64,000 nucleotides of DNA from Acidimicrobiales bacterium (GTDB taxonomy: Bacteria; Actinomycetota; Acidimicrobiia; Acidimicrobiales; SZUA-35): the NCBI GenBank assembly GCA_041394265.1, contig JAWKIO010000005.1, positions 3,782,001-3,846,000 on the forward strand, given 5' to 3'. A program made the translations under genes and the position numbers. Each line of letters starts with the position of its first letter. The first letter of the stretch is position 1. The notes beneath the pieces are model-generated. The model ran no database searches. It had not been told where the DNA came from and saw only the letters and a program-made list of their open reading frames with translations. Below are positions 34,026 through 41,836 of the stretch, in pieces.

Positions 34026-35558
34026 GTGACCGTCGACACCTCGGCGTCGGGCCTGACCCGATCGCAGACGCACCGCATCTTCGTCGGCATGTTGGTTTCC
34101 ACCTTCTTGTCATCCCTCGACGGGACCGCCGTCTCCACCGCGCTGCCCACCATTGCCGGTGACCTCGGTGGCATCGACCAATTGCCGTGGGTGCTCACCG
34201 CCTACCTCCTCGGTTCGGTCGCCGCAACACCGCTGTACGGCAAGTTGAGCGATCTCTACGGACGGCGGGCACTCACCGAGGCGGCGCTCGGCATCTTCGT
34301 GGTCACCTCGGTGATGGCGGCGGCGTCGCAGACGATGTGGCAGCTGATCGTGTCGCGCGGGCTGCAGGGCATCGGCGGTGGCGGACTCATGGCGATGGGG
34401 TTCATCGTGATCGGCGACATCTTCTCGCCGCGTGAGCGTGGTCGCTACATGGCGTACTACACGATGAACTTCACCTTCTCCTCCATCGTTGGCCCGGTGA
34501 TCGGCGGCCTCTTCGTCGACGTTGCTTCGTGGCGCTGGATCTTCCTGATCAACCTGCCGCTCGGACTGCTGGCCGTGTCGATCATCCATCGCAACCTGAC
34601 GTTCCGACTGCCGGTGCGTGAGCACCGGCTCGACTTCGTCGGGGCGCTGGTGCTGGTGACTGCGGTGACGGCGCTGATCGTCGGCCTGGCGCTCGGTGGC
34701 GAGACCTACCCCTGGAGCTCGGTGCAGGTCGTGGCCCTGCTGGCTGCGGCTGCCGTAGGCGCTGTTGCTTTCGTGTTCTGGGAGCGGCGAGCGCCCGAGC
34801 CGCTACTACCGATGCGCCTGTTCTCGAACCCGACCTTTGCGATCCTGATCACGGGCAATGCGGTCTATGGCATCGCCGCGATGGGCGTACTCGCCTTCTT
34901 CCCGCTGTACTTCCAGGTTTCGCTGGGGGAGTCGCCGACTCGGGCCGGGCTGATCATTGCGTCGATGAGTATCTTCGTGACGGTCGGGTCCTATACCGCC
35001 GGGCGGATCACGACGGGAACGGGCAGGTACCGACGCCTGCTGCTGGTAGCGCCCGCCATGTCACTGCTGGCGCTCGTTGCCTTCACCTTTCTCGACGCCG
35101 ACAGCCGAGCAGTCTCGGCCATCCCGTTCTTGGCCATCCTCGGCGCCTCGATGGGAACGGCGTTCCCGACCATGACCACCGCCACACAGAACTCGCTCGC
35201 CCTTCCCGATCTCGGAGCGGGCACTGCGGCCGTCAACTTCTTCCGCACACTCGGTCAGACACTCGGCGTCGGCGCCTACGGTGCGCTCCTCACGAGCCGG
35301 ATCACCAGCGAGCTGGCCCGCACCGAGGCCGGTATCGACCCGAGCGAGTTGTTGTCCACGCCGGAGAACATCAAGGCGCTCGACCCGTCACTCCGTGAGG
35401 CCGTCGAATCGGCGGTGGCGGTCGCAAGCCACTCGGTCTTCCTGGCTGCGCTGCCGGTGATGGCCATCTTCACCGTGGCTGTCTGGTTCCTCCCCGAGCT
35501 CGAGCTGCGCACCACGACTGCGCTGGCCGCCCAGGAGCCGGCACCTTCGGAGACCTGA
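34026..35558 (+). CDS. MFS multidrug exporter, DHA2 (EmrB/QacA) family
   Basis: A 510-residue drug/H+ antiporter with the DHA2 pattern of 14 membrane helices. Family motifs are SSLDGTAVSTALPTIAGDLGG (helix 1, motif D1), LYGKLSDLYGRRALTEAAL (motif A) and IVGPVIGGLFVDVASWRWIFLINLPLGLLAVSII (motif C and after). A further motif, GASMGTAFPTMTTATQNSLALPDLGAGTA, lies late in the protein. The start is GTG 34026, with no convincing ribosome site. It probably exports lipophilic compounds. No dedicated regulator is adjacent; the DUF2207 gene is divergent across 125 nt. Confidence 0.92.
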   Translation: MTVDTSASGLTRSQTHRIFVGMLVSTFLSSLDGTAVSTALPTIAGDLGGIDQLPWVLTAYLLGSVAATPLYGKLSDLYGRRALTEAALGIFVVTSVMAAASQTMWQLIVSRGLQGIGGGGLMAMGFIVIGDIFSPRERGRYMAYYTMNFTFSSIVGPVIGGLFVDVASWRWIFLINLPLGLLAVSIIHRNLTFRLPVREHRLDFVGALVLVTAVTALIVGLALGGETYPWSSVQVVALLAAAAVGAVAFVFWERRAPEPLLPMRLFSNPTFAILITGNAVYGIAAMGVLAFFPLYFQVSLGESPTRAGLIIASMSIFVTVGSYTAGRITTGTGRYRRLLLVAPAMSLLALVAFTFLDADSRAVSAIPFLAILGASMGTAFPTMTTATQNSLALPDLGAGTAAVNFFRTLGQTLGVGAYGALLTSRITSELARTEAGIDPSELLSTPENIKALDPSLREAVESAVAVASHSVFLAALPVMAIFTVAVWFLPELELRTTTALAAQEPAPSET

Positions 35559-35592
35559 GGATCCGACGGATCGGGGTTGGGCAGACGGGCTC

Positions 35593-36603
35593 TCAGCGCG
35601 GTACGGCGTGCCAGTGCTCGGCGATGCCGAAGCCGACACGGCCGTCGGTGGTGAAGCGAGCCAGTCCCTCGTTGATGAAGGTGACGCCGTCGCGGCGGGG
35701 CACCTTGGTCGGGCAGATGGTGAGCACCTCGCCGTCGACCGTGATCGACTGGCCGTTGCTGTCGGTACCGACGAGCTGCACGGTCTGGTGGAGGAGCGGG
35801 TTGTCGGGGTCGAGGACCGTGGTCATGCTCACGTCGTCGAGCGACAGCGTCTCGCCGTCGCGCTGGATCCAACCCTTGCCGCGGAACGTGCCATCGGCCG
35901 TGCGGCCGCAGGTACCGCCCAGCGCGAGATCGGGTCCGAAGTTCATCGAGAACCAGTTGATGAACAGCCCGCTGGAAACGGCCTCGGGCTCCGACGACTT
36001 CGACTTCGAGCCGCTCGGCGCCTGCCACGTGCGTGGCCCCCACGACTTGTCGCGGACGCCATAGGCGTCGACCGTCCATGCATCGTCGCCGAGGCGGATC
36101 ACGCCGGTCGCCCGTCCGGTCTGTTCGAAGTGACCCTGCGAGCCGCCGACGGCGTAGTGCGGTTCGCTGAGCGCCTCGAAGGAGATGTCCATCTCGAGCT
36201 GCTGCTCGACCGACCAGCCCTCGGGCCGGTCCTTGGTGGCGAGGAGCATGACGGTCGGGTCGTCCATCACCTTCGCCTCACCCGAATACACGATCGACCA
36301 CTGCTGGAACGGCTCGCCCCGGCGGAGGGTGAGGTTGGCGACCTGGGGGTCGGCGTCACCCATCGAATCGATGAGCGCCGGGGTGAGGTCGGTCCGTCGT
36401 CCGTAGGTGAACGCCACCCGACCCTCGGGGAGATAAACCGCGTGGAGGGCATCGGCCCATCCGTCGTTCGGCCGGAACCCCATGCGAGTGAAGGCGCCGA
36501 TGCCCGACTCGGGATCGACGAAGTTGAAGTAGTAGCTCTCGCTCCAGGCGCCGTCGTCGCCGACGGGATGGAAGCGCTCGTCACGAGGGTCGGGCGTCGT
36601 CAT
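35593..36603 (-). CDS. AttH/DUF7064-like lipocalin-fold protein
   Basis: A 336-residue soluble, beta-rich protein. It begins TTPDPRDERFHPVGDDGAWSESYYFNFVDPESGIGAFTRMGF and contains YGVRDKSWGPRTW. These two patterns are characteristic of AttH/hydroxyneurosporene-synthase-like proteins (DUF7064/7065-type), which have paired lipocalin folds and are frequent in terpenoid and steroid catabolic clusters. Enzymatic activity is not established for most members. No signal peptide is visible. The ATG at 36603 is the only reasonable start. It lies downstream of the CoA-disulfide reductase gene, separated by repeat site D. Confidence 0.68.
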   Translation of the reverse strand: MTTPDPRDERFHPVGDDGAWSESYYFNFVDPESGIGAFTRMGFRPNDGWADALHAVYLPEGRVAFTYGRRTDLTPALIDSMGDADPQVANLTLRRGEPFQQWSIVYSGEAKVMDDPTVMLLATKDRPEGWSVEQQLEMDISFEALSEPHYAVGGSQGHFEQTGRATGVIRLGDDAWTVDAYGVRDKSWGPRTWQAPSGSKSKSSEPEAVSSGLFINWFSMNFGPDLALGGTCGRTADGTFRGKGWIQRDGETLSLDDVSMTTVLDPDNPLLHQTVQLVGTDSNGQSITVDGEVLTICPTKVPRRDGVTFINEGLARFTTDGRVGFGIAEHWHAVPR

Positions 36604-36640
36604 GGCGCCATGTCTACCCCAGCCCCGTCCTCACTTCGAA

Positions 36641-36743
36641 CTGTGCGTCATTCTCCCCGCCATCCCCGTTCTGTGCGTCAAACTTCCCGGCTGCGGGAAC
36701 TTTGACGCACAGAACGGGGGAACCCGACGTGTTTGGCGCACAG
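36641..36743. repeat. Symmetric four-copy repeat, site D (A-A-A'-A')
   Basis: CTGTGCGTCA occurs at 36641 and 36671 (30 nt apart). Inverted copies lie at 36703 (TGACGCACAG) and 36734 (TGGCGCACAG), 31 nt apart. The inner pair forms a perfect 19-bp stem, CCCCGTTCTGTGCGTCAAA (36664-36682) with 36701-36719. It is capped by a further TTCCCG/CGGGAA hairpin. The outermost copy ends 13 nt from the stop of the gene at 36757. The word is shared with site E. Confidence 0.9.
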
Positions 36744-36756
36744 AACGGGGGAGGGG

Positions 36757-38475
36757 TCAGCGGGCGAGGGCGCTGATGTACTCCTGCGACGGGGCTTGGC
36801 GGTCGCGCTCGGGCTTGGCCGCCTGCCAGCTCCGGATGCCGCCGGTCAGATTCCGGACATCGAAACCACGGAGGCGGAGCATGCGATAGGCGAAGTACGA
36901 CCGTTGACCGGAGAAGCAGTGGATGATGATCCGCTTGTGGGGAACGAGCTCGTCGATCCGGTCGCGCAGTTCGTCGAGCGGGATGTGGATCGAACCCGGG
37001 ATGCTGCTGGTCGCCCGCTCCGAGGCGCTGCGCACGTCGAGGAGCACGGTGTCGTCGTCGAGATGGTCGACCTCGTACCAGTGGGCGATCTCGACGTCGT
37101 CGTTGACGATGTTGCGTGCGGCCATGGCGAGCAGGTTGACCGGGTCCTTCGGGGCGCCGTAGGCCGGGGCGTAGCAGAGCTCGAGCTGGGCGACGTCGTC
37201 GACCGACAACCCGCCCTGAATGGCAGTGGCGAGTACGTCGAGCCGACGAGCAGCCGACTCGTCGCCGACCACTTGGGCGCCGTAGATCGTCCCGTCCTCG
37301 GCCGAGAACACGAGCTTCATGTCGAGCATCTTGGCGCCCGGGTAGTAGCCGACATGGGAGAGCGGATGGACGTGCACGGTCTCGAAGGCGATGCCGGCTC
37401 GGCGTAGCAGTCGCTCGCTCAGGCCCGTGGCGGCGATCGTCAGGTCGAACACTCGCACGATCGCCGTGCCCCATGTGCCGCGGTACCGAGACGGCCGACC
37501 CATGACGTTGTCGGCGGCCACCCGGCCCTGACGGTTGGCCGGCCCGGCGAGCGGGATCAGCGACCAGTCCTGGGTGACCGGATTGCGGACCTCGATCGCA
37601 TCGCCGACGGCCCAGATGTGGGGATCGTTGGTGCGCATGTGCTGGTTCACGCGGATGCCGCCGAGGTCACCGACGTCGAGCCCGCAGTCCCGGGCGAGGG
37701 CGACCTCGGGCTTGACACCGAGGCTCAGCATCACGAGGTCGGTCGGGACTCGGTCGCCGTTCGACAGCACGAGCGTGGAGGCCGCGGCATCCTCCCCCTC
37801 GGCCGGCTCCTCGAACGCCACGACCGTCGTGTCGACCCGAACGTCGATCCCGTGGTCTTCGAGCTGCCGCTGCACCCAGAAGGCCATGTCTTCGTCGATC
37901 GCCCCCATGACCTGGGGTGCCGCTTCGATCACGGTGACCGACATGCCGAGACTCGTGAGTTGCTCGACCATCTCGAGGCCGATGAACCCGGCCCCGACGA
38001 CGGTGGCGTGCTTCGGCTTGATGGTGTTGTTCCAGTTGATGACGGCGTCCATGTCGGGGATCCACCGCAGGGCGAAGTTGCCGGGTCGGTCGATGCCGGG
38101 GATGGGCGGGCTCACGGCGCCGGCGCCAGGCGCGAGCACGAGGTCGTCGTAGCTCTCGGTGTACACCTCGCCGGAGATGAGGTCCTTGATCTCGACCGTG
38201 CGGTGTTCCCGATCGATCGACAGCGCTTCGGTCTGGGTTCGCACGTCGAGGCCGAAGCGGTTCTTCAGCCCCTCCGGTGTCTGGACGAGCAGGTCCTCAC
38301 GCCGCTCGATCTCTCCGCTGATGTGGAAGGGAAGGCCACAGTTGGCATAGGAGACGAAGCTGCCTCGCTCCAGCACGATGATGTGAGCGTCCTCGGACAG
38401 CCGACGAGCTCGAGCCGCCACGCTCGCCCCGCCGGCAACGCCTCCGACGATGATGACCTTCTTGGGTTCGGACAT
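36757..38475 (-). CDS. CoA-disulfide reductase-rhodanese fusion (pyridine nucleotide-disulfide oxidoreductase)
   Basis: A 572-residue flavoprotein of the CoADR-RHD type. FAD binding is by KKVIIVGGVAGGASVAARARRL. The single redox Cys is C46 in SYANCGLPFHISG, as in CoA-disulfide reductases. A second dinucleotide fold (ATVVGAGFIGLEMVEQL) binds NAD(P)H, and WAVGDAIEVRNPVTQ is the second FAD motif. The C-terminal rhodanese domain (about 480-560) has the active loop CFSGQRS with C520. It reduces CoA disulfides, persulfides or polysulfides, keeping the CoA/thiol pool reduced. The start is ATG 38475 (GTG 38493 is possible). It is flanked on both sides by repeats sharing one word (sites D and E). Confidence 0.9.
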   Translation of the reverse strand: MSEPKKVIIVGGVAGGASVAARARRLSEDAHIIVLERGSFVSYANCGLPFHISGEIERREDLLVQTPEGLKNRFGLDVRTQTEALSIDREHRTVEIKDLISGEVYTESYDDLVLAPGAGAVSPPIPGIDRPGNFALRWIPDMDAVINWNNTIKPKHATVVGAGFIGLEMVEQLTSLGMSVTVIEAAPQVMGAIDEDMAFWVQRQLEDHGIDVRVDTTVVAFEEPAEGEDAAASTLVLSNGDRVPTDLVMLSLGVKPEVALARDCGLDVGDLGGIRVNQHMRTNDPHIWAVGDAIEVRNPVTQDWSLIPLAGPANRQGRVAADNVMGRPSRYRGTWGTAIVRVFDLTIAATGLSERLLRRAGIAFETVHVHPLSHVGYYPGAKMLDMKLVFSAEDGTIYGAQVVGDESAARRLDVLATAIQGGLSVDDVAQLELCYAPAYGAPKDPVNLLAMAARNIVNDDVEIAHWYEVDHLDDDTVLLDVRSASERATSSIPGSIHIPLDELRDRIDELVPHKRIIIHCFSGQRSYFAYRMLRLRGFDVRNLTGGIRSWQAAKPERDRQAPSQEYISALAR

Positions 38476-38532
38476 GGCGACGACGGTACGCACATTGTCC
38501 GTACATTCACTAGGGGCGTTGGTCCCGGTCCT

Positions 38533-38647
38533 CCCGTTCTGTGCGTCATTCTCACCGCCACCCCCCGTTCTGTGGGTCAGAGTTCCCGCAGCCGGGAAGT
38601 TTGACGCACAGAACGGTGATCGCGAGGTGTTTGACGCACAGAACGGG
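38533..38647. repeat. Symmetric four-copy repeat, site E (same word as site D)
   Basis: CCCGTTCTGTGCGTCA at 38533 and a variant (CCCGTTCTGTGGGTCA) 31 nt later are followed by inverted copies TTTGACGCACAGAACGG at 38600 and 38630 (30 nt apart). They are centred at 38590. The centre again carries TTCCCG/CGGGAA. The site lies after the acyl-CoA ligase stop (38684) and before the CoADR start (38475). Confidence 0.9.
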
Positions 38648-38683
38648 GCGACCGAGGGGCTGAGTGAGGTGCGGTGGGAGGGG

Positions 38684-40258
38684 TCAGTTGACGGCGCGTT
38701 GGGCGTCGGACCAGTAGCGGGCGCGGAGGACCTTCTTGTCGGCCTTGCCGACGGCGGTGAGCGGCAAGGCGTCGACGATCTCGACCGTCTTCGGTGCGTA
38801 CACCGGGCCCTTGCGTTCCTTCACCAGCGCCGTGAGCGCGGCCGGGTCGACGGTGGCGCCGGGCTTGGCGACCACGAGGGCGGTGACCGCTTCACCCCAC
38901 TTGTCGTCGGGGACCCCGATGACCGCTGCTGCCGAGACCGACGGGTCGGAGGTCAGCACGTCTTCGATCTCGCGGGGGAACACGTTGAACCCGCCCGACA
39001 CGATCATGTCTTTCTTGCGGTCGACGATGGTGATGAACCCGTCGGCGTCGACGGTGGCCATGTCGCCGGTGTGGAGCCATCCGTCGATGATCGTCTCGGC
39101 GGTGAGCTCGGGCTGCTTCCAGTAGCCGGTCATGACGGTTGGCCCCTGCACGCAGATCTCGCCCGCTTCGCCGGGCGCCACGGGCTGGTGGTTGTCATCG
39201 AGGACCTCGACCCGGTTGCCGGGCATCGGCATGCCACACGACGTGAGGCGCACCAGATCGTTCACGTCGTGCTGTGAGCGCCAGAAGGCGGTGGCGGTAC
39301 CTGCACATTCGGTCTGCCCGTACAGCTGGGCGAAGACCGGACCGATCCGCTCGATCGCCTCGACCAAACGAGTGGGCGACATCGGCGAGGCCCCGTACAT
39401 CACGGTTTCGAGGGTGGACAAATCGGCGAACTCGAGATCGGGGTGGTCGAGCACGGCGTAGATCATCGTGGGCACGAGCAGGCTGAGGGTGATGCTCTCG
39501 TCGGCGATCGCCTGGAGCCAGTTGCCCGGGTTGAACCCGGCCTGGAGCACGACCGTGCCACCCGCCATCATCGTTGGCACCACGAGCATTCCGGCGGCGT
39601 GGCTGATCGGTGCGACCGCCAGATAGCGACGCTCGGCGGGGAGGTCCCAGCCCACCGACACGCTGAAGGTCATCTGGGCCAGGCCACGTTCGGTGAGCAT
39701 CGCCGCCTTCGGCACCCCGGTGGTGCCGCCGGTGTAGAGCAGCCAGGCGATGTCGTCGGGCGTGTGTGGTCCGGCGTCGAGCGGACCCGGCTCGATCGAT
39801 TCGAGCGCCGGAGCCAGCTCCTCGCCGGTCGCCTGATCGGTTGGGCCGAGGTAGAAGACCTGTTCGAGGCCCGGGCAGCGGGCGAGCAACTCGGCACCGC
39901 GTGCGGCGTAGGCCGGGTCGACGAAGAGGAACTTCAGTTCGGCATCGTCACAGGAATAGATGTGGTCGTCGAGTGATCCGAGCGGGTGCAGCGCCGTGTA
40001 TCGGCCACCGGCGAACGCCGGCGCCGTCTGGGCGAGCCAGACCTCGGCCCGGTTCGGCGACAACACGCCGACACCCTCACCGTGCTGGAGCCCTCGCGAA
40101 CGCAGGAGCGACACCCACTGGCTGAGCGCATCGGCGGTTTCACGGTAGGTCCAGGTGCGATGAGGGTCGATGAACAGCTGACGATCGGGGAATCGCCGAA
40201 GGACGTTGAGGACGACCTGGGTGTACGTTGCGCCGGTTGGTTGCGAGGTGGTGGCCAT
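38684..40258 (-). CDS. Acyl-CoA synthetase/AMP-dependent ligase
   Basis: A 524-residue ANL-superfamily ligase that activates a carboxylic acid to its CoA thioester through an acyl-adenylate. The P-loop-like motif is LLYTGGTTGVPKAAML. AQLYGQTECAG is the adenine-binding motif, and GDMATVDADGFITIVDRKKDMIVSGGFNVFPREIED carries the hinge and the A8 motif. The catalytic Lys is probably in ALPLTAVGKADKKVLRARYW at the C terminus. The most similar types are fatty-acid or steroid side-chain CoA ligases of actinobacteria. The start is the ATG at 40258, with GTG 40264 possible. It is divergent from the sulfatase gene. Confidence 0.92.
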   Translation of the reverse strand: MATTSQPTGATYTQVVLNVLRRFPDRQLFIDPHRTWTYRETADALSQWVSLLRSRGLQHGEGVGVLSPNRAEVWLAQTAPAFAGGRYTALHPLGSLDDHIYSCDDAELKFLFVDPAYAARGAELLARCPGLEQVFYLGPTDQATGEELAPALESIEPGPLDAGPHTPDDIAWLLYTGGTTGVPKAAMLTERGLAQMTFSVSVGWDLPAERRYLAVAPISHAAGMLVVPTMMAGGTVVLQAGFNPGNWLQAIADESITLSLLVPTMIYAVLDHPDLEFADLSTLETVMYGASPMSPTRLVEAIERIGPVFAQLYGQTECAGTATAFWRSQHDVNDLVRLTSCGMPMPGNRVEVLDDNHQPVAPGEAGEICVQGPTVMTGYWKQPELTAETIIDGWLHTGDMATVDADGFITIVDRKKDMIVSGGFNVFPREIEDVLTSDPSVSAAAVIGVPDDKWGEAVTALVVAKPGATVDPAALTALVKERKGPVYAPKTVEIVDALPLTAVGKADKKVLRARYWSDAQRAVN

Positions 40259-40392
40259 GCCCACTGTTTAGAACATCCGGTCGACGCTCGTCATGTGTTC
40301 GGCCCGCAACCCCCTGGGTCGGGCAACCGTCGGCGACCAGCGGCCATCATGGGGCCGAGCAGGCGACCCCGCGCCAGCCGGAGGAGCACATC

Positions 40393-41835
40393 GTGAGCCA
40401 GCCCAACTTCGTCGTCATCATCGCCGACCAACTGCGCGCCGACGCGGTGGGAGCGTTCGGGTCCGAGCTGGCTTCGACCCCGAACATCGACGCCCTCGCC
40501 GCACGCGGTGCTCGATTCACGAACGCCTTCGTCCAGCACACGGTCTGCTCGCCGAGTCGAGTTTCGTTCCTCACCGGCTGGTATCCCCACGTCCATGGAT
40601 TCCGGAGCCTCACGAACCTGCTCCGGCCCGAAGACCCGAATCTGTTGAAGACGCTGAAGCAGAGCGGCTATCGAGTGGCGCACGCTGGAGCACGTGGCGA
40701 CACCTGGGCACCGGGTGCCACCGAGGTCAGTTGCCACGAGTACGGGTGGGCCGAGCCGCCCACCGTGTCGATGATGAGCGCGATGCAGGAACTCGACCAC
40801 GACGACCCGATGGCGAGGGCGTTCTACGTCGGCGAGAGAGACGGCGACAACGACTTCGACGAGGCCGCGGTCCGCTCCGCCGAAGCATGGCTCGATCGCC
40901 GGCCGACGGACTCGCCGTGGATGCTCTACGTCCCGTTGATCTTCCCCCACTGTCCTTTCGGCGTGGAGGAACCGTGGTTCTCGATGCACGATCGCGCCGC
41001 GATGCCCGAACGTCGCCCTCACGTGCAATCGGGACACGAGCCCGCCTACATGCAGCATCTGCGCAACACCTACGGCACCGATCGCCTCACCGACGAGCAG
41101 TGGCGTGAGATCGCCGCCACCTACCACGGCATGGTGTCGCGGCTCGATTGGCATGTCGGGCGCCTGGTCGCCGCCCTCGGTGATGAGCCCGATACCCATG
41201 TCATCTTCTTCAGCGATCACGGCGAGTACCTCGGCGACTACGACCTGATCGAGAAGTGGCCGTCGGGGCTCCACGACTGTCTCGCCCGTGACCCGTTCGT
41301 CATCGCCGGCCCGTCTGTCGCACCGGGCGTCGTGGTCGATCAGATGGTCGAGATGGTGGATCTGGTCCCCACGGTCCACGAGCTGGCCGGTATCGAAGCG
41401 GACTACACCCACTTCGGTCGCAGCCTCGTCCCTCTGCTCGACGGGAGCGACGCGCCGCACCGCGAGTTCGCGTTCACCGAAGGTGGCTTCCTCGTGGCGG
41501 AGGAGCCCCTCCTCGAGCGGCCCGCGTACCCGTACGACCTCAAGGGTCGGGCGCAACACGACCGGCCCGATGCCGTTGGCAAGGCAGTGGCCATCCGCTC
41601 GAAGGACTGGACCTACGTCTGGCGTCTCCACGAGCCGCCCGAGCTCTACGACCGACACGCCGATCCCGAAGAGCTGCACAATCTGGCCGGGCTGGCCGAT
41701 CACGCTCCGACCGAGCACGACCTCCGCGACGAGTTGTTGCGGTGGCTGGTGGCGACGGGCGACGTCGTGCCATGGAATGCCGACCCGCGGTTCCCCACGA
41801 TCGACCTCCCCACCACCGGTTCGAACGGAGCCTGA
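40393..41835 (+). CDS. Formylglycine-dependent sulfatase
   Basis: A 480-residue arylsulfatase-type enzyme that hydrolyses sulfate esters. It begins with VVIIADQLRADAVG (D12 is a metal ligand). Next is the modification motif C52-S-P-S-R in TVCSPSRVSFLTGWYPHVHG, where Cys is oxidised to formylglycine. HVIFFSDHGEYLGDY supplies further metal ligands. GGAGGAG lies seven bases before the GTG at 40393. The longer frame from 40228 is rejected. No signal peptide is visible, so it may act in the cytoplasm. It is followed after 1 nt by a GH3 glycosidase gene, so the pair probably removes sulfate and sugar from a sulfated glycan or glycoside. A maturase is not in the window. Confidence 0.9.
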   Translation: MSQPNFVVIIADQLRADAVGAFGSELASTPNIDALAARGARFTNAFVQHTVCSPSRVSFLTGWYPHVHGFRSLTNLLRPEDPNLLKTLKQSGYRVAHAGARGDTWAPGATEVSCHEYGWAEPPTVSMMSAMQELDHDDPMARAFYVGERDGDNDFDEAAVRSAEAWLDRRPTDSPWMLYVPLIFPHCPFGVEEPWFSMHDRAAMPERRPHVQSGHEPAYMQHLRNTYGTDRLTDEQWREIAATYHGMVSRLDWHVGRLVAALGDEPDTHVIFFSDHGEYLGDYDLIEKWPSGLHDCLARDPFVIAGPSVAPGVVVDQMVEMVDLVPTVHELAGIEADYTHFGRSLVPLLDGSDAPHREFAFTEGGFLVAEEPLLERPAYPYDLKGRAQHDRPDAVGKAVAIRSKDWTYVWRLHEPPELYDRHADPEELHNLAGLADHAPTEHDLRDELLRWLVATGDVVPWNADPRFPTIDLPTTGSNGA

Positions 41836-41836
41836 C

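Noticed and set aside
35560..35573. GATCC-GAC-GGATC mini-hairpin between MFS and AttH-like genes
   Set aside because: A 5-bp stem with a 3-nt loop is too weak to call a terminator.
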